Shown: positions 1 to 7,286 of the stretch, piece after piece
Numbering within the stretch: position 1 is the stretch's first letter
Layout of the letters: every line of letters begins with the position of its first letter
From: an uncultured Treponema sp.
GTDB taxonomy: Bacteria > Spirochaetota > Spirochaetia > Treponematales > Treponemataceae
DNA: 11,197 nt
Reading direction: 5' to 3'
NCBI GenBank assembly: GCA_937902445.1
Contig: CALELJ010000166.1
Location: forward strand, 1-11,197
The notes under the pieces: model-generated
What the model was told of the DNA's origin: nothing
Seen by the model: the letters and a program-made list of their open reading frames with translations, nothing else
Database searches by the model: none
Program-made: the position numbers and the translations under genes

Positions 1-13
1 CTAATATATAGGA

Positions 14-1720
14 ATGAACGTTGTACTCGGTGTATCTGCCGCACCTGGAATTGGTATCGGCAAGGCATTCATTCTGCCTGAAGAACAGGAAAGAATAATC
101 CCAAAAAGAAAAATCTCACAGGAAGAAGTTGAACCGGAATGGACACGCTTCCAGAATGCATGTCATGACGTTCAGTCTGACTTGAACACACACCTTTCCG
201 ATGAAAAAATCAACAAGGAACAGCATGACGTTCTTGAGACATACCTTCTCATGCTCATGGATCCTGTTTTCCTCAGCGAACTGAAGGCCTACATCGAAAA
301 AGAACTTTTCAACATCGAATATTCCCTCAACCTCAAGGTATCTGACTATGCGGACATGCTCCGTAACAGCGGAAATGAATACCTTGCGGAACGCGCACAG
401 GACATCGAGGATGTTTTTAACCGCGTAATAGACGTCCTTCTTGACTACCACACCTTCGACATCGAGCAGGTTCCGGATGAAGCTGTAATTGTCGGACGCA
501 CCATGAAGACAAGCGACACCATCATCCTTGGCAAAAGAAAAATCGCGGGACTTGCCCTTACAGAAGGAAGCAGTGCATGCCACGTTGCAATCCTCGCAAA
601 AAGCTATGGAATTCCGGTTGTTGTCGGCATTGAAAACGCAAACCACCTTGCATCCCAGGGTGAAACAATTGTTGTCGACGGAAACATCGGCGAGGTAATA
701 GTTCAGCCTGACATCGCAACAATCACAAGCACCAACACAAAAATTCTTGCGGAACAGAAATACAGGGAGCAGCTTAAAAAGTACAGGGATCTTCCAGGAC
801 GCACGGAAGACGGAACTGAAATAAAGCTCTATGCAAACATCGGAACTCCGGAAGAAGCAAAAACAGCCATCGAAAACGGTGCCGACGGAATCGGATTGTT
901 CCGCACGGAATTCCTTTTCATGGATGCCGCACAGAAGACAAACAAGGAAACTGGCGCATATTCAAGTTCCATGAGCGAAGAAGCACAGTTCCAGGCATAC
1001 AAATACGTACTTGAGACAATGGGTGACAAGCCCGTGACCATCAGAACACTTGATGTTGGCGGAGACAAACTGGTCGACTCGGCGGAATTTCCCAACGTGC
1101 AGGAAAAAAATCCGCTCATGGGCCTTCGCGCAATCCGTATGTCCCTTTACTGTCCTTCAGTATTCAGAACCCAGCTTCGTGCCCTTTACCGTGCCAGCGT
1201 CTACGGAAATCTGAGAATTCTTCTCCCGTTGATCACGGATGTTTCCCAGGTTGAAACTGCCCTTGGAATCGCAAGAGGAATCCGATCATCCCTCGAGGAA
1301 GATGGAATTCCGTTCAACCCTGACGTTCCGATCGGAATCATGATTGAAACTGCAGCCGCCGCAATCTGTGCGGATGTTCTTGCACCACACGCAAAATTCT
1401 TCTCCCTTGGTACAAACGACCTGACCCAGTACATCCTTGGAATCGACCGTGAAAACAAAGCAGTAAATCCGCTGTACAACGAGTTCAGTCTTGCAGTACT
1501 AAGAATGATCAAAGGCACAATATTCAATGCAAACAAATTCAATCTTCCTCTTTCCGTCTGTGGAGAAATGGCGGGAAGCAAGGAAAGCGCAATTATTCTT
1601 ACAGGCATGGGAATCAGAAGCCTCAGCATGGCACCTGCAAACATTCCGGTCATAAAGGAAACGCTGTCGCACTTCTCCATCACGGAACTTGAAAATCTTT
1701 CTAACCGTTCGGTTCAGTAA
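14..1720 (+). CDS. ptsI: Phosphoenolpyruvate-protein phosphotransferase (PTS Enzyme I)
   Basis: Cytoplasmic first enzyme of the phosphotransferase system: it takes phosphate from PEP onto a histidine and passes it to HPr. 568 residues, close to the family's usual 570-575. The N-terminus (residues 1-20, ending GIGIGKA) aligns with other Enzyme I starts. The phospho-histidine is H190. The PEP/Mg-binding barrel shows R297 (GLFRTEF), R344 (IRTLDVGGDK), E445 (GIMIETAAA), D469 (SLGTNDLTQY) and C516 (VCGEMAG), matching E. coli R296, R332, E431, D455 and C502. Two oddities: the loop before the histidine reads GSSACH instead of the usual GGRTSH, and about 11 extra residues lie near 305-320. In-frame TAA at 2-4 rules out an upstream start; that TAA may also end a preceding gene. 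AGGA abuts the ATG with no spacer, an unusual ribosome site. der follows after 34 nt. Function is secure; whether the PTS it serves moves sugars or only regulates cannot be told here. Confidence 0.95.
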   Translation: MNVVLGVSAAPGIGIGKAFILPEEQERIIPKRKISQEEVEPEWTRFQNACHDVQSDLNTHLSDEKINKEQHDVLETYLLMLMDPVFLSELKAYIEKELFNIEYSLNLKVSDYADMLRNSGNEYLAERAQDIEDVFNRVIDVLLDYHTFDIEQVPDEAVIVGRTMKTSDTIILGKRKIAGLALTEGSSACHVAILAKSYGIPVVVGIENANHLASQGETIVVDGNIGEVIVQPDIATITSTNTKILAEQKYREQLKKYRDLPGRTEDGTEIKLYANIGTPEEAKTAIENGADGIGLFRTEFLFMDAAQKTNKETGAYSSSMSEEAQFQAYKYVLETMGDKPVTIRTLDVGGDKLVDSAEFPNVQEKNPLMGLRAIRMSLYCPSVFRTQLRALYRASVYGNLRILLPLITDVSQVETALGIARGIRSSLEEDGIPFNPDVPIGIMIETAAAAICADVLAPHAKFFSLGTNDLTQYILGIDRENKAVNPLYNEFSLAVLRMIKGTIFNANKFNLPLSVCGEMAGSKESAIILTGMGIRSLSMAPANIPVIKETLSHFSITELENLSNRSVQ

Positions 1721-1754
1721 CCGCCAGAAATGACAAGGCAACAAAAGGAATAAA

Positions 1755-3326
1755 ATGAAAAAACAGAAGAAAGCAAAGCCGGATTTCTCAAAGCCAAAGC
1801 CGGTGAAAACTGTTGTTGAAACAGACACAGCCGCAGAAGAAGCTGAAACAGTTCCTGAGGTACAGGAAAAAAAATCAAAGGCAGACGATGAAATCAGAAG
1901 CCAGAGAAAAACTCATACAGACAAATTCTACCCGGACAAGGTATACAACAACCTGCCGCTCATAGTAATCGCAGGCCGTCCGAATGTTGGAAAATCAACA
2001 TTGTTCAATGCCCTGACCCATACAAAGCGTGCTATTACAGATCCTACTCCTGGTGTTACCCGTGACCCTGTCGAAGGAACCTGTTTCATCGCAGGAAAGC
2101 CGGTCCACCTCATGGATACTGGCGGATACAAGCTTACCCGTGACTTTACAAGCCGTGAAAGCGAGATGGACGATCTTGTTGTCGAGAAAACAGTCGAGAT
2201 GATCGACAAGGCAGACCGCATTCTTCTTCTTCTTGATGCGACGGAAATCGCGGGGGAAGACGAGGAACTCATCCAGCGTCTGCGCCCTTATTCAGACAAA
2301 CTTATTGTTGCCGTAAACAAAACTGAAGGCGGAAAGAACGAACACCTTGCCTACAATTACATGAAATTCGGATTCAAGGAAATTTCATTGATTTCCGCAA
2401 GCCATGGTGACGGTCTTGGCGCACTTCAGGAAAAAATGGTGGACGGATTGGACTTCAGCCGTGTTACCGAAGGCAGCGACGAGGAACGCCCTATCCGCAT
2501 TGCAATCCTTGGCAAACCAAATGTTGGAAAATCAACATTGAGCAACGCCCTTACACACACAGAAGCTTCCATCGTTTCAGACTACGCCGGAACTACAAGA
2601 GACGTCGTAGAAGGATCATTCCGCTATAACGGACGCGACATCCAGATTCTCGATACAGCCGGAATCAGACGCAAAAAGAAAGTTACAGAAAACGTCGAAT
2701 ACTATTCCGTAAACCGTGCCATCAAGACACTGGACGAATGTGACATTGCCTTCATCATGATCGATGCAAAGGAAGGACTTGCGGAACAGGACAAGAAAAT
2801 CACATCTCTCGCCTTTGAAAGAGGACGCGGTGTTATCTTCATCCTTAATAAATGGGATCTTCTTGAAGACCAGAGCAACAAGGCCATCCGCGAGACAAAG
2901 GACTGGATCCAGACAATGTTCGGCCAGATGAACTGGGCTCCGATCATCACCATGAGCGCTAAAAACCATGACGGTCTCAAGAACCTGATGAATACCGCTC
3001 TTGAAATCTACAGCCAGCTTACCCGCAAAGTGGACACAGCCTCGCTCAATCTTGCCCTCAAGGACTGGCTTTACAATTATCCGCCTCCAGCAACAAAGGC
3101 AATCCATTTCAAGATACGCTACATGACACAGACCAGCGTGAATCCGGTTAACTTCCTGATTTTTGCGACACGTCCTGACAATGTTCCGCTTACATACGTT
3201 TCATATCTCAAGAACAGAATCCGTGAAGACCTGGGCTTTGACCAGATTCCGGTTCAGATTGAAATGAAGGCAAGCCGCACGGACTGGAAGCAGAGGGAAG
3301 AAGAAAAAAAACAGCAGGATAAATAG
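1755..3326 (+). CDS. der: Ribosome-assembly GTPase Der (EngA)
   Basis: Essential GTPase with two tandem G domains and a C-terminal KH-like domain, acting in late assembly of the 50S subunit. 523 residues, longer than B. subtilis (about 436) or E. coli (about 490) Der because of a roughly 67-residue N-terminal tail rich in Lys, Glu and Pro. G domain 1: G1 GRPNVGKST (74-82), G2 PGVTRD (99-104), G3 DTGG (121-124), G4 NKTE (188-191), G5 SAS (214-216). G domain 2: G1 GKPNVGKST (253-261), G2 AGTTRD (278-283), G3 DTAG (300-303), G4 NKWD (365-368), G5 SAK (401-403). The KH-like domain covers about 420-505. DTGG is usual for Der domain 1, but G4 normally ends in Asp (NKTD in E. coli), so Glu191 is a conservative deviation that may change guanine binding. 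Start fixed by AGGA at 1746-1749, 5 nt before ATG. The last base of its TAG stop is the first base of the next gene's GTG. Confidence 0.96.
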   Translation: MKKQKKAKPDFSKPKPVKTVVETDTAAEEAETVPEVQEKKSKADDEIRSQRKTHTDKFYPDKVYNNLPLIVIAGRPNVGKSTLFNALTHTKRAITDPTPGVTRDPVEGTCFIAGKPVHLMDTGGYKLTRDFTSRESEMDDLVVEKTVEMIDKADRILLLLDATEIAGEDEELIQRLRPYSDKLIVAVNKTEGGKNEHLAYNYMKFGFKEISLISASHGDGLGALQEKMVDGLDFSRVTEGSDEERPIRIAILGKPNVGKSTLSNALTHTEASIVSDYAGTTRDVVEGSFRYNGRDIQILDTAGIRRKKKVTENVEYYSVNRAIKTLDECDIAFIMIDAKEGLAEQDKKITSLAFERGRGVIFILNKWDLLEDQSNKAIRETKDWIQTMFGQMNWAPIITMSAKNHDGLKNLMNTALEIYSQLTRKVDTASLNLALKDWLYNYPPPATKAIHFKIRYMTQTSVNPVNFLIFATRPDNVPLTYVSYLKNRIREDLGFDQIPVQIEMKASRTDWKQREEEKKQQDK

Positions 3327-3661
3327 TGGCACAGTATTCCATCGGACAGATTGAAAAAATCACAGGTGTAAAGGCTCATGTTTTGCGCTACTGGGAAGAA
3401 GTGGTTCCCAGCATAACACCCAGAAAAGATTTGTCCGGCAGACGTGTCTATTCACTTAAGGACCTGGAGACAATCCTTCGCCTCAAGTACCTGATATGCA
3501 CAAAAAAATTCACCATTGAAGGCGCAAGGAACCAGATCATTCAGGACGCGGAAAACATCCAGAAAAATCCTGATGCGGTTATGACAATACGGGAAATAAG
3601 ATCCGATCTGAGCGAATTGTATTTTGCACTTCAATCCGCAAAATCATCGGCAAAATCCTGA
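3326..3661 (+). CDS. Minimal MerR-type DNA-binding regulator
   Basis: A 111-residue protein that is almost only a MerR winged helix-turn-helix. The N-terminus YSIGQIEKITGVKAHVLRYWEE (within residues 4-25) matches the first helix-turn-helix of the family, and the wing KDLSGRRVYS (34-43) and helix LKDLETILRLKYL follow. After about residue 70 there is only a short helical tail (to 111), with no effector-binding domain and no metal-binding cysteine cluster; the single Cys58 is isolated. MerR proteins usually dimerise and bind palindromes in promoters with long spacers. The start is GTG at 3326, overlapping the TAG stop of der by one base, with AGGA at 3316-3319 (6 nt spacing); this points to coupled translation. 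The methyltransferase follows 16 nt after its stop. Target genes are unknown. It could be autoregulatory or act far from this locus. Family assignment is firm, function unassigned. Confidence 0.85.
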   Translation: MAQYSIGQIEKITGVKAHVLRYWEEVVPSITPRKDLSGRRVYSLKDLETILRLKYLICTKKFTIEGARNQIIQDAENIQKNPDAVMTIREIRSDLSELYFALQSAKSSAKS

Positions 3662-3677
3662 ACGGCAGGAATTCAAC

Positions 3678-5033
3678 ATGGCAGAAAAAATAGAACTCAA
3701 ATGGTATGAAAAAAAACAGGGCATCCACATAAAGCAGAAGATTACCGCCGAACAGAAAAAGCAGGATGCCGCCGACAGAAGACGTTCGGAAAAAGAAGAA
3801 AAGGAACTCCTTGAAAAAAAGCAGAAGCAGCGAAGGGATAAAATCGACCACATACAGCGCCAGCAGAAAAAGTCTTTCAGCGCTGAAAAAATTTCTTCGC
3901 TTTTCGATCCTGCATCGGTTCCAAAAGATGCCGTCTCAATAATCGAGAATTTCGATGACATCGTGTCATCTTCACATCCGCTCAACTCAAAGCAGAAAGC
4001 CCTGCTCCCGCAGCAGATCCGCGCATTGAGCCACAACCTTACGGATGAACGCGGTGACCGCCGCCTGGGCTACATGAACGAAACAACAGCCTTGAGCGCC
4101 TACGTCCACTACTTTCTCTGGTGGAATCTTGTACGCCTTACAAGACTTTTCGCAAACATGGAAAGCAGTTTTTTCTCTTTCGATGACAACAGCGTTTTTG
4201 TCGACATCGGCAGCGGTCCACTTACTGTACCCATCGCACTTCTCCTTGCGCGACCGGAACTCCGCAAAAAGAATATCACCTTTTACTGCCTTGATCTTTC
4301 CCAGCAGGCCCTTGCCTTTGGCGAAGACATTTTCCTTTCCGTTGCTGCCCGTCTTGAATGCAACTCCTGGAAAATCGTACGCGTAAAAGGAACTCTGGAT
4401 TCCTCACTAAAAGAAAAGGCAGACCTTGTAACATGCGCCAACATGCTCAACGAACTTCATGACGACGCACAGATGCCACCGGACTTCCTTGCAAAAAAAT
4501 ACACGGACCGTCTTGTTTCCTTCGCAAAATCAGATTCAGCAAGGCCACGTATTCTTTCAATTGAACCGGGTGATCCACGTTCTGCCCGTCTTGTCAGCCT
4601 CATGCGCGACGCCTTCATAAGAAAAAATTTCATTCCACTTTCTCCTTGCTGCCACTGCGGAACATGCCCAATGGACGGAAAGAAAGGCGGAAAATGGTGC
4701 AATTTTGCTTTCTCCGCAGACAGCGCACCGTCCCAGCTGAAACGGATATCGGAAAAAGCAGACCTTGCAAAAGAAAGGGCAGTCCTCTCATTTACCGCCG
4801 TTGAAAAAAAACTGGAAACTGAATCCAGCGACACCATGCTGAAAATGAGAATTGCCAGCGATCCTATCAGACTTCCAGGCCACCGGACCGGATATTACGC
4901 ATGCTCCGAAAAAGGACTTCTTCTTGCCGTCACGGACCAGAAACTGTTCAGCGGAGAACTTGTCGCCACAAAGACTCCCAAAAAACCAATGCCTGTGGAC
5001 GAAAAATCCGGCGCCCTGATCATCAACCTTTAA
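3678..5033 (+). CDS. Rsm22/METTL17-like methyltransferase-fold protein
   Basis: Probable small-ribosomal-subunit assembly factor of the Rsm22 family (mitochondrial Rsm22/METTL17 and bacterial relatives). 451 residues. Residues 1-70 are highly charged (Lys/Glu/Gln) and probably form a coiled coil or disordered arm. A class I SAM-binding fold follows: motif I VDIGSGPLTVPIALL (175-189), acidic end of beta-2 at D206 (CLDLS), and motif IV-like ADLVTCANMLNELHD (248-262). The family's cysteine signature lies at SPCCHCGTCP (322-331) plus KWCNF (339-343), that is C324, C325, C327, C330 and C341. In METTL17 such cysteines bind a [4Fe-4S] cluster. The C-terminal part (398-435, RLPGHRTGYY onward) is a small beta domain seen in the family. 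I prefer ATG 3678 because AGGA at 3667-3670 sits 7 nt upstream and the protein then begins MAEKIELKWY; an in-frame ATG at 3624 would add 18 residues inside the MerR gene. Whether it methylates anything is uncertain, since eukaryotic members may act mainly as assembly factors. Confidence 0.72.
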   Translation: MAEKIELKWYEKKQGIHIKQKITAEQKKQDAADRRRSEKEEKELLEKKQKQRRDKIDHIQRQQKKSFSAEKISSLFDPASVPKDAVSIIENFDDIVSSSHPLNSKQKALLPQQIRALSHNLTDERGDRRLGYMNETTALSAYVHYFLWWNLVRLTRLFANMESSFFSFDDNSVFVDIGSGPLTVPIALLLARPELRKKNITFYCLDLSQQALAFGEDIFLSVAARLECNSWKIVRVKGTLDSSLKEKADLVTCANMLNELHDDAQMPPDFLAKKYTDRLVSFAKSDSARPRILSIEPGDPRSARLVSLMRDAFIRKNFIPLSPCCHCGTCPMDGKKGGKWCNFAFSADSAPSQLKRISEKADLAKERAVLSFTAVEKKLETESSDTMLKMRIASDPIRLPGHRTGYYACSEKGLLLAVTDQKLFSGELVATKTPKKPMPVDEKSGALIINL

Positions 5034-5072
5034 CATTCCGCAATTTTTTTTCCACCGATTCTCACCTCAAAA

Positions 5073-5085
5073 ATGGGCAACCCAT
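5073..5085. repeat. Short dyad in gap before chemoreceptor gene
   Basis: ATGGG and CCCAT flank a 3-nt CAA loop in the 115-nt gap between the methyltransferase stop and the chemoreceptor start. No T-run follows, so it is not a convincing terminator. A run of eight T (5044-5051) lies upstream of it without a preceding stem. The gap also holds a weak -10-like TATACA at 5108-5113 with no good -35. It may be a protein-binding site or chance. Confidence 0.25.
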
Positions 5086-5148
5086 GAAATCTGCATTATC
5101 ATTATGTTATACATTCATTAAAATGATGAGTCACACATGAGGTTACCA

Positions 5149-7215
5149 ATGTCACTTGCACAAAAAATCGTTATCAAAGTCGCAATACCAATGCTCGTTC
5201 TGTTCATCCTGATTTTTTCAATGCTGAACAGGTCTCTTCAAAACTATGTAAAGAATTCCGAACAGAATCTGCTCATTGAAAAGGCGGAAGGAATTGAAGC
5301 CCAGATCCGTGATGACCTGGACAAAGTTTCCCAGGTTATAATGGATGCGGAATGTTTCATCAACGGAAATTTCCATGACAGCGATAGTATCCTTGAAAGT
5401 CTCATTTCACTTTCAGCCCTGTTTCCGGACACAAACGGATTTTATGCCGGTTTTGAAGACGGAAGATACCTTGATGGCGGCGGATGGGTTCCGGAGGAAG
5501 GATGGGACGCAAGAAAGCGTGACTGGTACCTTGACGGAAAAAAGGCAGGCGGAAAAGTCTTCTACACTGAACCATACCTCGATTCTCAGACTGGCCTTAC
5601 ATGCATAAGCATTACAAAAGCATTCAAGGACCCGGAAGGAAACTTTGCAGGCGTAATTTCCTTTGACTATTACTTCAACCTCATCCAGGCGATAATTGAA
5701 AACAAAATACAGGAAGGACAGACCGCATTCATCATAAACGACAAGGCAGCCTTTGTTTACCACAAGGACTATTCCGTAGAGAATACCCTTGACCAGATTG
5801 AAGGTGGAAAATACAGGAACTTCTCAAAGGCAATCGTTGACAGTACCCTGAAATTCACTCCGACGGATTTTCTTGGTTCAAAATATTATTTTACGGCAAA
5901 CCAGATCCAGGGAACAGACTGGCACCTGATTTTTGGAATCACAAAATCCGTAATAGAAACAAGTTCCAGAAAGATCATGAACATTCTCCTTGTCGGCTTT
6001 GTTCTCCTTTTCGTAATCCTTCTTGGACTGATCTTCATTTCCCTCAGCAAATCCATAAGGCCCCTTAAGACCACTGCGGTTTCTTTCCAGAACATTTCAG
6101 CCGGAAACGCCGACCTTACACAAAGACTTGAGACTCTCCAGACGAGGGATGAGATATCCGAAGTTGTAAGCGGTTTCAACCAGTTTGTTGAAAAACTTCA
6201 GCACATCGTAAGCGGAATCAAGGACTCCAACGGAAGGCTCATCCAGGTAGACAAAGACCTTCAGGACTGCACCCAGGATACAGCTACTTCCATAAACGGA
6301 ATTCTCGGAACAATCAACGATGTGGGAAAGCAGATCATGGTCCAGGCAAAGAATGTCGAGGAAACTTCCATGGCGGTTGATTTGATTTCCCAGAATGTGG
6401 ATGTGCTGGACAGAACAGTTTCAAACCAGTCAGACAGCGTCGCCCAGGCATCTTCCGCCGTTGAGGAAATGATCGGAAACATCACGAGCGTCAACACTTC
6501 CGTTTCAAGAATGTACAAGTCCTTTGAGGAATTCAACCAGCAGGCACAGACAGGCGTCCAGGTTCAGGGTGAAGTCGATCAGTACGTAAAGCAGATAATC
6601 GACCAGTCAAAGATGCTTCAGGAAGCAAATGCCGTAATTGCATCCATTGCCGCACAGACAAACCTTCTTGCAATGAATGCCGCCATCGAATCAGCCCACG
6701 CAGGAGAAGCTGGAAAAGGCTTTGGTGTTGTCGCAGATGAAATCCGAAAACTTTCAGAAACTTCAAGCTCACAGTCGAAAACCATCGGTGACCAGCTTTC
6801 AAACATCTCGCAGACAATCCAGAACATTGTAGAAGGCGCATCTTCTTCAAGCAGGATTTTCAATTCCGTCAGCGAAAAGATCCAGTTCACAAGCGAACTT
6901 GTCCGCCAGATAAAGGCCGCAATGGATGAGCAGGAAATCGGTTCAAAACAGATTCTTGATTCCCTCAAGACAATGAGCGAAGCGACCAGCGACGTCCAAA
7001 ACTCTTCAACAGCGATCATCCGGCAGAAAACGGAAATTTCTGAAAAGGTTTCAGGACTTCTTGAGACCACATCAAAAATCCAGAACAGCGTTGAATCCAT
7101 GGGAGACGGAGCCCAGAAAATTGAAAGCACGGGCAGACTTCTTTCTGACATCTCGTCAAAGATGCAGAATTCCATTGACCGCATCGGTGATCAGATAGAC
7201 GAGTTCAAGGTGTAG
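5149..7215 (+). CDS. Methyl-accepting chemotaxis protein with dCache sensor domain
   Basis: Inner-membrane chemoreceptor that controls CheA through CheW. About 688 residues from the chosen start. TM1 lies at about 8-25 and a periplasmic double-Cache domain at about 30-265. TM2 (LLVGFVLLFVILLGLIFI) is at about 280-298, HAMP at about 300-352, and a long coiled-coil signalling domain runs to the end. The signalling tip is unmistakable: IAAQTNLLAMNAAIESAHAG followed by GKGFGVVADEIRKLSE (about 500-537). In the Cache domain the stretch RDWY, then YLD..TG and GVISFD, resembles the amino-acid-type dCache motif (R124, W126, Y127, D173), with Trp119 where that motif has Tyr. There is no C-terminal pentapeptide for CheR/CheB tethering. 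I choose ATG 5149 because TGAGG at 5138-5142 gives a 6-nt spacing; ATG 5137 is possible and adds four residues, but its upstream sequence is weak. No chemotaxis partner gene is nearby, so the gene looks like a stand-alone receptor. Confidence 0.93.
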   Translation: MSLAQKIVIKVAIPMLVLFILIFSMLNRSLQNYVKNSEQNLLIEKAEGIEAQIRDDLDKVSQVIMDAECFINGNFHDSDSILESLISLSALFPDTNGFYAGFEDGRYLDGGGWVPEEGWDARKRDWYLDGKKAGGKVFYTEPYLDSQTGLTCISITKAFKDPEGNFAGVISFDYYFNLIQAIIENKIQEGQTAFIINDKAAFVYHKDYSVENTLDQIEGGKYRNFSKAIVDSTLKFTPTDFLGSKYYFTANQIQGTDWHLIFGITKSVIETSSRKIMNILLVGFVLLFVILLGLIFISLSKSIRPLKTTAVSFQNISAGNADLTQRLETLQTRDEISEVVSGFNQFVEKLQHIVSGIKDSNGRLIQVDKDLQDCTQDTATSINGILGTINDVGKQIMVQAKNVEETSMAVDLISQNVDVLDRTVSNQSDSVAQASSAVEEMIGNITSVNTSVSRMYKSFEEFNQQAQTGVQVQGEVDQYVKQIIDQSKMLQEANAVIASIAAQTNLLAMNAAIESAHAGEAGKGFGVVADEIRKLSETSSSQSKTIGDQLSNISQTIQNIVEGASSSSRIFNSVSEKIQFTSELVRQIKAAMDEQEIGSKQILDSLKTMSEATSDVQNSSTAIIRQKTEISEKVSGLLETTSKIQNSVESMGDGAQKIESTGRLLSDISSKMQNSIDRIGDQIDEFKV

Positions 7216-7229
7216 CAATGGGTAAAGGG

Positions 7230-7280
7230 ATGTCCTGCAAGCATTCATGCCAGTGATCATCGGACATGTTTACAGGACAT
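7230..7280 (+). terminator. Inverted repeat between convergent genes, possible terminator
   Basis: ATGTCCTG (7230-7237) and CAGGACAT (7273-7280) are a perfect 8-bp inverted repeat with a 35-nt loop, followed by the T-rich TTTCATTTTATTT. Inside the loop a second GGACAT (7262-7267) can also pair with ATGTCC (7230-7235), giving a competing shorter hairpin. The position between the stops of the chemoreceptor (7215) and the minus-strand thioesterase (7287) suits termination of the plus transcript, but the long loop and interrupted T-run make it a weak example. Toward the minus strand there is no T-run. Confidence 0.35.
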
Positions 7281-7286
7281 TTCATT

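Noticed and set aside
116..646. Antisense open frames inside ptsI, der, the Rsm22-like gene, the chemoreceptor and the synthetase
   Set aside because: They lie opposite strongly supported genes, lack ribosome sites and show no recognisable domains; they reflect codon usage of the true strand.
3624..3677. Extended start of the Rsm22-like gene at ATG 3624
   Set aside because: It would overlap the MerR gene by 38 nt, has no ribosome site, and adds residues unlike the rest; ATG 3678 has AGGA 7 nt upstream.
5031..5061. Flagellar (sigma-28) promoter before the chemoreceptor, TAAC...ACCGATTC
   Set aside because: The spacing is 19 nt instead of about 15 and both boxes deviate from consensus.
5034..5085. 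Rho-independent terminator after the Rsm22-like gene
   Set aside because: The T8 run (5044-5051) has no stem before it and the small hairpin at 5073-5085 has no T-run after it.
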